Below, in pieces: positions 40,469-51,400 of a stretch of 64,000 nucleotides of DNA (within the stretch, counting starts at the first letter, position 1; each line of letters opens with the position of its first letter). The stretch covers positions 20,685,001 through 20,749,000 of the forward strand of contig CM050659.1 in assembly GCA_027574665.1 (NCBI GenBank), read 5' to 3'. Under the pieces are notes generated by a model that saw only the letters and a program-made list of their open reading frames with translations, did no database searches and was not told where the DNA came from. The DNA comes from Rhynochetos jubatus. Taxonomy: Eukaryota > Chordata > Aves > Eurypygiformes > Rhynochetidae. A program made the translations under genes and the position numbers.

Positions 40469-42190
40469 AATACCTGTCATTCATTCCCTAGGATTCTAGT
40501 GCTTGGTAATCCAATGCTTTTAAACATGGAATGGATATTTTAGCCAAAAAATTTTGTCATCTTGCAAAGCAAGATCTACAAAAACAGAGAGAACACACTT
40601 TATTTCAGTAAGAGATACTATTGTTTATTTGTTTATGCAACTTAATCCTCCTTTCCTAAAAGCTATGGCAGCCACAGAAGAGACAAACTCAATCTCTCAT
40701 GAGACATGAATCTAAACATATTAAATCCTTTCATAAAAGATTTCTTTTTCAATATCAGCAGAATTTGGAATCTCTAGCATGCCTTAATGCTTCTGACAGA
40801 GAAGCTAGTTCACTTACAGCAGGATCTCTGGACATTTTACATGCTAGCCACCAAGGGAATGTCCTCTGTACTTTTGTCCATGTTAGATCTCACCAGTCAG
40901 AGACAAACATCTGAAGTTAAAAGCCTAGAAACCATGAGACCACTCTAGCTTTCAGTGCACCTCTGGATCCTACACTTTAGCTATGCAGCTCTCAGCACCA
41001 AGCCAGCTTTCCAACAATATCCTAGAGAGCACCAAGAGGACCCTTCTTTTCCATTAAAGTCACTAACTACTCCTGCTCTGTGGAGAGAAACTGTGAAACT
41101 CGTTACCAGGCTATGCAATTTACACTGCTACAGGAATTTCAGCTGTTTTCTCATGATGACCACCTTCCAGCCCTCTCTGTCTTTTCAGGGACTTCAACTT
41201 TCTTTGCTAGGAGAAAAAGACCGCACCGAAGAGACAACAAATATTATTATGCCACTATATAAATGTGTGATGAGCCTGAATATTGAATGTTGCATGCAGC
41301 TCTAGTCCCCCAAACTCAGCAAAATTATAAAAAATTTAAAACTAGAAACAGTAAATAATGCTGGTGAATGATGCAGAAGTGCTTGCAAACAAGACACCAA
41401 TTAAACAGATGAGAATTCCTCAGCTTAGACAACAGATGCACAAGATGTTTGCTATATGCACACTCACAATACTGTACTCCCTTTCTAACCCAAGTTTTAG
41501 CACAGTATATCTTTTAAAAGTTATATCGAACAAATTCTGCAGGATATTTCCTTGAGGGACTTGAGTGCCACACAAAGTTCTGAAAAAAATTTTAATTAAA
41601 AGCAAAAACTTGGTGCTTTGTCTGTAAATTTCTCACAGTATTAACAGCATACCATTTAATGAGTGCTTATTCACATAAACTCCTATTTTGTAATAGAATC
41701 CATTAAATTAATATTAATCTCAGTTTACTACAGACTTTATGGAATCTCTTCGTGTTCTAAGATCTTTCTATTCTCATCAGTTCATCTTGCTAATGAAGTC
41801 ACTTAGGATTACTCTGTACAAGGTTTAAATTAAGAGAGTCAACTTCTGTCTTGGCTCAGTATACAGTGTTGCAGTGAGAGCTAAGAACTCACTGAATGTT
41901 AATGAAACTTTTAATGATCTACTGTGTTGTCCTTTAACTAGAAAAAATATGACCTTTAGATGAAGACAATCCTTAGATTGTTTTATTTTACATTTCCATG
42001 AATGTGTATATTACTTTGCACACGGAGTAGTTCTGAAAATTAAAAGGTATTTACTGAGAAAGATATGAGTAGCCTGGAGGTAAAAGCACACAATGCAAGA
42101 GCAGTACGTGAACAGATCTAGTGTAATGGATTTATCATCTCATCATTTACCATTTCTCTCCAAGCTCATTAAGAAAAAATCCAGCAAAGT

Positions 42191-42224
42191 GCAAATGCCT
42201 GAAATAATTTTAATGGGCATTTGC
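42191..42224. repeat. Inverted repeat of gcaaatgcc around an AT core
   Basis: 'gcaaatgcc' (42191-42199) and 'ggcatttgc' (42216-42224) are perfect inverted copies flanking a 16-base AT-rich centre containing 'ataattttaat'. The surrounding 42060-42300 lacks repeats. It could be a paired transcription-factor site in a regulatory element or a chance hairpin. Confidence 0.7.
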
Positions 42225-42416
42225 TAAGCTTAATAGAGATTATTTTAATTGCTTTGAGACAGGGCTAAGTTTTAACATGACATGTCGCCCTATTTTGGAG
42301 GAATTAAGTGGTAGCTTCATACAATAACTAAATAAAGCAATTACATAAACAATCATTACTATTTTCAGAAGGAAGAGATTTTCAGTCCAACTACCTTGAA
42401 ATCAGTGCAGAAAGCT

Positions 42417-42462
42417 GGCCATTTACTAAATACTGTATTGGCCGTTTACTAAATACTGTATT
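42417..42462. repeat. 23-bp tandem duplication
   Basis: Two adjacent 23-base units (42417-42439 and 42440-42462) sharing 'tttactaaatactgtatt' and differing at one base, followed by a partial third start ('accagtttac'). A recent small tandem duplication. Confidence 0.95.
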
Positions 42463-44864
42463 ACCAGTTTACAAATGCAGCTGCTGAGTCAGAAAGAACA
42501 GGTGGTAATAAACAAACCCATCTGCCTTCATACACTGCAGGTAAAATCCACCTATATTTGAGTCTGGGCATTATTACAATTAATAGAAATAATTGTAAAG
42601 ATTTTGCTTTCCCCTTAAAACAACATTTAATGTATAAAATATAGCCTTTCATGGGTCCAAAAGAGAGGGCAAGTGAACAAGACAACTATTTGATGCTGGA
42701 AGATCCTGAGTGGACTGCATAAATCACTCTACCACAACCTCCAGTGACGAGCTAAACAAAGACAAGGGCCTGCTAGGAGCATCTTGGCAACTTCAGTTCA
42801 TTCTTGAAGATCTCGTTTTTGTCATAGACACCTGAAATAAGAGGAATCCTTTCCAATACAGACTTCTCACAAATTGTCTGTCTTTCCTGCCTACAAATTC
42901 ACTACTATGATCCCATTTAATTTTAATTTTGTTTTTTTTTTTTAAAAAAGAAGTGGCAAGGTACATCACAAGACAACTGCAATAGCCTCTTTAGTCACTG
43001 TTTGAACATTATGGAGGTTTGTGGTTTTGACAATGGAGTAATGTATTTGCCATATTACAAGCACAAAATACATTTTTCTGTTAAGAGACCCTTCTTTACC
43101 TTCATGGTTACATACACAGACATAGGCATTTTGTCCAATGTTTCAAACAAAAGTAGATATTCCTTTTCTCTGCTTCCCTACCTTTGAGCTATGCAGCATC
43201 TGAAGTCTTTCTAGAGCAAGATGCTAATACTGTATGAAATTAAAAATCCGTATTCAATACACAGAGATGCTATTTTATACAATAGTGCAATACTTATTCT
43301 AAAACTCAAATTACTACAGAAAAAAACCATATAAGGAGCGTCTATACCGCTGTTAAAGGAATCTGAAAGACTAGGGGAAGAGAGCATAAAATCAAGGAAA
43401 GCATAGTGAAAACCAGACTACCATCTGTTACTTGTATTTCTTATTTTCAAGCACAGCCACTGACAAGGCAACATAGGTGCCTCAGAACAACATTAACTGA
43501 TGTAAAAATGTAACGACATTTTAAAAACATTTGAAAAAATATTTTACTGTTGCCCCATTGGCTTCTGCAGATACCTATTAAATAAGGTCCTATAAAACAC
43601 AAGATGTAATTTTGTAACATGACCCATACAGGCCCTCCTGCACCCACTTCAGTAGCTTCGTCTGCCTGGCTGTATAAGCTGCAATAGTGAGAATCAAAGA
43701 CATTTAAGATACATTATACCTTGGTTAAGTGTTGATATATGTAGCAAAACACATATGCTTTGACATGTGACATAAAAGTAACTTTATATGAAAGCTTTAC
43801 AAATTCATATTCAATTTAACCCTTTTCCAGCATCCAACTAGCTATTTCTTCCTTTAACTCACAAGTGTTTTTATCCTTGAAATGTGACTCTGGACATTAA
43901 CCAGTTGCACTTATGGAGCTAACTTGCACAGAATACCTTATCACCTATCAGATTCAAACTTCCTACCCAATCCTTCAGACACGGCAGAGAATCTCCTACA
44001 TTAATATTAAAGAAACCGCAAGAACGGACTGCAGTGTCTCAACAAGTTCTATTATGCCAGATTATCAGTAAAGGAACCGTGCATGGCACAGGACACAGAA
44101 CATCAGACACACCAATAAACATACGAGGCATATTAATGACATCACCCAGAAAACAATTCTATGAAAACTTGATAGTTTGAAAATTCAAGGAATTGTAAGT
44201 TATTTATCCTGTACTCTAAGAAAATATCATAATACAAACATAGGGAAAGTTAGACTTTTCCGTAAGAATAAACATTACTAGCAAATAGTTATTAATTAAC
44301 ATGGAAAACACTATGGTCTTGCTCCTTATTATTTTGCCATGTTCTTTATTGTTACTCACAAGCCAAACTTCAGGAGCTGAAGCTTTCCAAGTGATCCTTA
44401 GAGGGTCTGTTCTCTCTCATCCTAACTATGTGTCCCACTCCTGACAATTGTGGAATTTCACTGCAGTTAGCACATTTACATATTCCCAGAATCCTCTACC
44501 TGATATTTTTTCCTCATAACATGCCCTCCCAAGACATTTTCATTGCTCCAGTACCTTGTTTTCAAAAGTACTTTTCCAAATTTCTTCCTTCTTAGCAACA
44601 ACCCATGCCTAAAAATATGTTTCAAGAAACCTAGAGAATAGTTGTCATTTCTATTCAAATCTAGATGTCCCCTGTAGAAGACAACCATTCTTTTTCATTT
44701 CCTTCCAGTAATTCTGAGAGAAGTATTTTAGTTATTTAAACTGAATAAGCTGCTGACTGTTAGACTGAGTCAAGATCTTCCCATTGTTTTAGCATCTGCA
44801 TTGTCTTGGCTGATATCAAGACCCATTTTTCTTCTGGTTTCCTCTCCAATGATCCTTTTGTACA

Positions 44865-45424
44865 TGTCGTGGCTTAACTCCAGTCAGCAACTAAGGACCA
44901 AACAGCTGTCGTCCTCACCAACTCCCCACCACCCCTCAGTGGGACAGAGGAGAAAATCAGAGGAAAAAAGAGTAAGAAAACACGTGGGCTGAGCTAAGAA
45001 CAGTCTTACAATGAAACTACTACTACTGATGATGACTACATGTAATCAAACAGAATAAAACAATGGAAAAAAAAATACAACTGCTGAACACCAGCTGACT
45101 GACACCCAGCCAGTCATCATGTCCCCTGGCCAACTCCCCCCAACTTACATCCTGAGCATGACATCTTATGGCATGAAATGTTCCTTTGGTCAGTTTGTGT
45201 CAGCTGTCCTTGTTGTGTCTCCCCCCTCAGCTTCTTGCAGAGAAGCAGCTGGGAACACAGAGACAGTATCAGAAACTGAAAATGTCCCTGGCTTAATGTA
45301 AACATTGCTTGGCAACAACTAAAATACTCAGTGGATTGATGACAATTCCTCTCAGCACAAATCCACAACATAGTCACATACTAGCCACTGTGAAGCAAAC
45401 CAACTCTATCCTCAGTCTCTTCCA
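44865..45424 (-). mobile_element. Avian endogenous-retrovirus LTR (solo or remnant)
   Basis: The plus strand shows an LTR in reverse orientation. It begins 'tgtcgtggcttaactccag' (44865-44883), then 'cagcaactaag', 'gaaaacacgtgggctgagct' (44975-44994) and 'tgagcatgacatcttatgg' (45153-45171). The end is 'gtcagtttgtgtcagctgtc' (45189-45208), 'gcacaaatccacaacatagt' (45355-45374) and 'caaccaactctatcc'-like sequence. All are landmarks of a very common avian LTR family. In that family the promoter reads on the minus strand; the TATA region (about 45140-45152) is worn here. No gag, pol or env sequence is recognisable on either side, so this is probably a solo LTR. I could not find a matching target-site duplication, and the outer ends are uncertain by a few bases. 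Confidence 0.85.
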
Positions 45425-47658
45425 TGAAAGCCAACTCACAAACAAAGCTTACTGAAAGGAATACTGATACCAATGAAAGAAACACAACATAAAAACTGAA
45501 AAACTTTCTGTACGATTTATGGGTTTTTACGGACACTTCCACTTAGTTGAAATTTGGTTGATACATAAAGCAAGCTGAATGAATCTCTAAAGAAGTGAAG
45601 ACAAGAAAATAACATACAAATAGAAGGTAAGGAATTATTACTCAAAAAAGTAATAGCATTCATCAGACTCATTTTAGTTCTCTGGAGCAGCATTGGCATG
45701 GATAGTAGATAAAAATGAACTTGATAAAGGAAATGAATAGAATCTTTTGGAAATAACCACAGCTTTTCAGGGCTATGCATTTTGAACACAGGTAGATGAA
45801 AATGACATGCCTGACCTTAAATGTAACACTTTTCTTTATAGATTGGGTTATTTGTGTTAGACTTGTCAATCAAATATGGCATGAATATATTTCAGCAGCT
45901 GTGAAATTTGATTAAAACTTAATGCAGTCTTTCTTTTTCTTAAAGTCTGAATACATTTAGGTGGTCTGCTACCTGTGAAATTGTGATTTTGCTTGTTAAT
46001 TGTTCATTATTTTTATTGTTAGGGAAAGCTATTCCTCCTTTGCTTTTACCCGAAGGGCAGTAAAATCAGCCTATTTATATTAACATTTTCCTATCACGAG
46101 GCAATTTTTAAGGTTCCTTTTACAGTAAGGATCCTGAGTGCTACACTAATAAACTTTATGCCTAATACTCAAAAAACCCCAATCTTAAAATACTTGCATT
46201 ATACGTTACAAGAATCTAACATTTTGAAACTTCAAAAAATCCAATTCTGCTTAACTAGACTTCTTCCTCATGCAGCTTTAAAACCTAGGTTGTCTATCCA
46301 AAAATGGGAGACTGAATTATTTTGTCCATATGAATGCTAATGGTCTACCAGAGTCATCTATCAGGACAGTCACTAATTATTACTTTTATATAGAAAATGA
46401 CACATTGTTCTGAAAATATTTATTTTGCAACCATTCTTTAAATATTAGGTAAATTGTCTAAATATCAGAAAGACATTTTTATTCATTTGCTGTAGATTAG
46501 AAAAATTAAGTTATAACTAAGATAATTCTATCACTTTGCAACAACCAGAAAGCTCTAGGGGTTTGAGTCCTGATTTTCAGCTTTCCTTCAATCCCTAGAA
46601 GAAACTGTTTCAAAGGTGCAAACAGAAGTGAAGGCATTTTATGATGAATTGCATTTCATTATTCTGATCTCAGCTAGATAGACCTAATTGTGTCCATATT
46701 TCAGATACATTATTTTTATGATTACATGGTATCTATTGCACTCATACTATCTGCAGCTCCAAACTAGGAAGACTGAATTTGAAATTCTTCCCTACTTATA
46801 CTTCTTTAAAGTAATTTCAATAATTGTGATACTCTTTTTATCACAGCCTTGAGGGTATACAGAAAAAAAGGTATCTGATCGTTCTTTCATAGGAGACTTT
46901 TAATAGCATCATGCAATTATATTTTACTCTGTTTATCGAGAGAAATATTATGGTTGGCTGAAGAAAACACAATATATGGAGTGCATATCAGGGGACATGC
47001 ACGCGTCATCTCCACATGTGTAACCAAATTTGTTTGAAGCTGCGTAACCAGTTTTCTCGCCTTCCTGAAGTCAGCAGTCTTCGTTCCTCACAATTAAAAA
47101 AAAAAAATTGATGAAATCTTTCTTTTAATTCCAATATTTTCACCTACATTAGAGATAAGTTAGTGCTTTTTAAGATTGTCACTACAATATACAGCCTACC
47201 CATCAAATTACAGATAAATTTTATATCTGCCATACTCCACCACCATTTTGGTCTGAAAAATTTAATTTTTCTGTCTTTATAATTTTAAGATATTAGAACA
47301 TTTAAAAAAATATTACACATAAGGCTATGCAACCCCCCAAAACCAGTGTTAAAAAATATCTTTACTTTCCAAGAAGCAATTTTCTCTGTGTTTAGAAAAA
47401 AGTGGGAATACTCCCAGAACTCCATTTTAGGATTAATTCTATCCTTTTTTCTATCCTTCCAGAGTGTTTTTAGGAAAAGTCAGCTATATGGCCACTCTAG
47501 TAATACAGAGAGAAGACTTTTGCCTACTATGCAATTTCATGACTGATGCTTTAAGCTGTACCAGGGTTTCTAGATAAACAGTGTTATAAATTAATTTGGC
47601 CTACGATTACAACATTTTGTGCCTCGCAATGTGATAGGGAATGCTGCTTTTTCTTCAG
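45425..47658. other. AT-rich DNA, no gene seen
   Basis: Ordinary AT-rich sequence between the first LTR and the CpG-rich patch. No retroviral internal sequence was recognised here, which argues against the two LTR-like pieces belonging to one provirus (they are also in opposite orientation). Confidence 0.5.
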
Positions 47659-47830
47659 CGTTATTTGGAGACCTGTTCCTACGCAAGATCTAGTTTTCGA
47701 TTGCTCACAGCAGCATCGAATCTCAACACTACAGACCGGTGCTTTCCAGGCACCGGGACGCTTTGGAAGATACGTGGACAGCAAGGCCGAAATGAGAGGA
47801 AAACGTACTCCCTGCGCAGATCAGGGCCCA
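47659..47830. other. CpG-rich patch with two small hairpins
   Basis: Eleven CpG dinucleotides fall within 158 bases (47659-47816), while the surrounding kilobases are nearly CpG-free. Two inverted repeats sit inside: 'ttcgat'/'atcgaa' (47696-47701 and 47715-47720), which extends with one bulge, and 'ccggtgc'/'gcaccgg' (47736-47742 and 47750-47756). The patch is preceded by 'gctttttcttcag', a good splice-acceptor match. All three plus frames have long stop-free stretches and so does the minus strand, so no single coding frame stands out. It may be a small unmethylated promoter/exon, or part of the retroviral insertion whose LTR starts about 150 bases downstream. Confidence 0.4.
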
Positions 47831-47979
47831 GGCCCTAGACACCTGAAATTCACAGCCAAGGCTTTAACCCAGCTCCCTACCACAGGACCATGTAAAACAT
47901 GTCTTACTGCTTTGTTAACAGTTACCTGAGCAGGTACAGCAGCAGAGATGTGGGTGATTTAAAGATTCCTGCCATGCCA

Positions 47980-48430
47980 GGGGGCCTCAAGACGTGACAC
48001 ACTGCGCTGGGTGCCCGGGTGCTGGCAGTGGGGCTGCAGGGCCCCCCTGAGGGGAGCTGAGGGGCTGCCCCACACCAGAAACAGACAGTTCCAACCGCCC
48101 CACCTCAGGCACAGCTGAGCCCCTCAGCCAGGCTGGTGGTACCTGGGGGAAAGTGGATTTAAGGAAGGGCAAAACGCTGCCAGGCAGTGAGGGGAACGTG
48201 TGAGGGAGCCCTGGGACACCAAGGACTGGGCAGAGGAGTCCGGAATAAAGAGGGGGCAGAGCAGTGGGGAGGAAGGTGTTTTACTTTGTTTCTAGCCAGC
48301 CAAAATGTATTTTAATTAGCAATACATTAAATTAATTTTCCTCAAGTTGAATTTTTTTTGTCCAGGACAGTAATAGGTAAGCAATTGCCCTGTCTTTATC
48401 TCCACCCATTAGCTTTTTTTATGCCACACA
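47980..48430 (+). mobile_element. Avian ERV LTR fragment, 3' truncated
   Basis: I recognise this as a second, different avian endogenous-retrovirus LTR, sense on the plus strand. Landmarks are 'ggggctgcagggccccc' (48030-48046) and 'ctcaggcacagctgagcccc' (48104-48123), then 'cagccaggctggtggtacct' (48125-48144). Next comes a worn TATA-like region with 'gatttaaggaagggcaaaa' (48156-48174). It continues with 'aatacattaaattaattttc' (48321-48340) and 'ctgtctttatctccaccca' (48390-48408). The last is the U5-like part normally continuing for more bases, so the 3' end looks lost after about 48430. No retroviral genes flank it. The 5' border is uncertain by tens of bases. Confidence 0.75.
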
Positions 48431-51400
48431 CCATTTTTTTCCAATTTCATAGCAGTTTTCTTAAAGTTTAGGAAGTGACTAAAGGCTCTGCTAGAGAAAT
48501 GATGTCATAAACTACAGCTGAACCAGGAACCCTTAAATTTAAAATAACTCAAACCAACCACTGGCTAAGATAGCAGATGAACTATAACCACCTGAAGACA
48601 GCGACACATTAAAGGTTTTATGTAGTGGCCTGTTCACTAGCAAAAAATATCAACTCGCATTAGCTTAGAATGGGTAATATCTAGAAAAATTAGGACAAAT
48701 GGAAAAACAAAATGTAAGTTCCTTAAAACTATATCAAAGAACAACAGACCCCAAGGTTTTGAGGCATGCTGACCAAATTAGTCATGTAAAACATGGAAAT
48801 ATGTCAATTCCTTCAACCCACTAACATATGCCTTGTCCAGTAACACAAGTTGCAGTCATTCCTTTAGTAATATATACAGCTCCCTAACTCCCTTTGCCCA
48901 GCAATAACAGCAACTGTTGCCTATCCCCAGACTATTTCCCTTGAATTCTCTCTCCCCATCAGTAGTCACAGGAGATTTTCTTTTTGCTTGTGTGCCTTGA
49001 GTTTCATCCACCTTAGGTGCAGTAGAGAAATTAAACTAAACCAGAAGGCGCATTATTTTTTTTAAACCATAGACACTCAAAAAGCTTCCACGTACTGGAA
49101 TGGTAGAAGTCCTTATGCAGAACTCCACAGCACTGCACCTGTGTCAAGGCCAGCTTAGATGTCACTCACATGGCACTGGATCGTGCCGTGGAAACAGCAT
49201 GAAGTGGATGACACAGGTCGCAAAGCCTGGACCCCAATGACTGTTCACAATTCCCACTGAAGTAATAAATGCAGTCACCCACTTCAGCTTTGAAGTTTAA
49301 ACTGGTAAACCAGGAACCGTGAAACAAACTCCACCTTTAAAACATTTAAAGTCAGGGATTTATGCACTAATATAGAAGTACGCCCACAGGCGGATAACTG
49401 CAGATTCAAAGCCTTAGTTGCAGAAATCACAAGCACATAGGTCAAACTGGAGAACTTTAATAGGCCTACTCTTCACACACACCCCTGTAGTATTTGTTAG
49501 CCATGGATCAGGTGGTGTTCTCTACGTATTCACTGCTCTCATGTTCCAAGTTATTTTTATAACACAAAGTCAGACGTGTCTTTTATGAACACAGCACTGT
49601 TGCAAGGACAAATCCACCAAATATTAGTACCCTTTTTAACAGAAATATCAGCCATTCAGTCAACAATTCATAAGAATAATAGCAAGGCTATTATACAGAT
49701 CATAAACGTCTTATTAGTTTAGCAGCTGACAGTGCATTTTAGTGCTTTCCGTGCGCTCTCCACTTCCTTTTAATTGTTTAATGAAAGAAAATCACAAATT
49801 CCATCATTAAAACTGTATTTTCTATTTCCCTTAGATTATCAGAGGCTGATAATAACATAAAAAAGATGTCAATATTTCTATCCATTAGTCATGACTTGAT
49901 AGAGGAGGATGAAAATGTTATCACACTTAAAATAGAAAGATGGCCTAGGTTGTCAGTGGGAACTTGATTAGTTTGCAAAAGAAACTTGCTCAATTTGTAT
50001 GCTTATGAGACACTGTCAAAGTTCTGTAAGATAACGGACAGATGCTGCATTGGAGTACACAGGCGAAGATAATGTACATATAAACGTGCCATCAATCCAG
50101 ATAGATTCATATTTTCCAAAGAGCACAGTCTAATTCAGAAGGGTCTGAATGCTCTTCAGCAAAGTGTAGTAACAGTTTGAGTGCTGAGTATTACCACCAG
50201 AGAGATTTCTCATGTGAGTTTTAGGCTGACTGACATTCTGAAATATTCTTTTTACTGTTTGAGCTGAAGCAAGGTAAATTTTTCTTATTCTGAATGTGAT
50301 AAAAAAATACACAAAAGTTATTTTCAATGAGGAAATCTTTGTTCCAAAGGGTAAGAAACAAAATGAAACTGCAATGAAGTATGCTGTTTCAGATCCACAT
50401 ACTCACTCTCATTTATTACGGCACTCTAAGACAGCTATAATAATAGCTCAACCAAGGCTTATTATGGACAAACCTTCACTCTTCACTGTGACCTCTACAG
50501 AACCTACTAAAGTCACAGCTGGTGGTTACTTACGCATCAGAAAAAATACTTTGATTGATTCATTCTGATTATCTGCAGGGACAAATGCAAAGGTAATGTG
50601 TGTGGTGGTGGAAAGTTACACATCAGTGAATGTAATGTTAGGTGTCAGGCAGTCTCAATCTAAGGCAACTGTGCTAGTATAATTTATGTGCCAAGATGCT
50701 GGTGGAAAGTGCTTTATTTGCACTAGAAATATGCAATATCAATACACATTTTAAGTTGTTCTTCATCCCAAACTGGGATGTCTTGGCATGTAAATAAACA
50801 CCAGCCCAGGTTTCTTATGTTTCTGTTAATTCAGAAGTGATCTGTACAAATCAATAAGCTCTGCATCAGCAAGTGAGAATAAGTGTAAGCAGGCCTAAGC
50901 TTGTCAAGTAGAAAGTGTTGAAGGAAATGTGCAAGTTACAAACAATTTCTCTCAATTCACCTTTGAAACTCATTTTTAATATCCTGAAATGAATAAGGGC
51001 AGACAAGGTTCATGAATCATGGTAGTATCAAGAGCTCAAGAGGGAAAGTGAGCGCCTAGAAATTTCTTTGTGTGTCTCAGTGAAACTTCTTTTATTCTAA
51101 TCAACTATTTGGACTGTATGTATTTACAGTCAATTTATACACATTCCCAATTTAGTGAAACCTTTTGAAAATACACTAGCAACACAAGTAAAATACAGTA
51201 GAGATGTTTAAGGGCAAAATAAGTAATTCACAATCAACTGCCTTCTTACTCCTGGAATCCATGTCAACTTCTAGAAAGAATTGGTCTAGTTTATTTACTA
51301 ATGGTTTAGGTTTTATGAATTCCCAACAAACATCCAATGTTTTACAGTAATAAAACCAAACTATTTTAAAAAATACTGGGGAAGCATTGAACTATTCAAG

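Larger units (their letters stand above)
39079..44864. other. AT-rich DNA, no gene supported
   Basis: A 151-codon open frame on the minus strand (39752-39297) is the longest here. It spans a poly-A tract (39598-39611) and its composition is not convincingly coding, so it is not called a gene. The remainder is ordinary AT-rich DNA with the small repeats listed separately. Confidence 0.45.
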
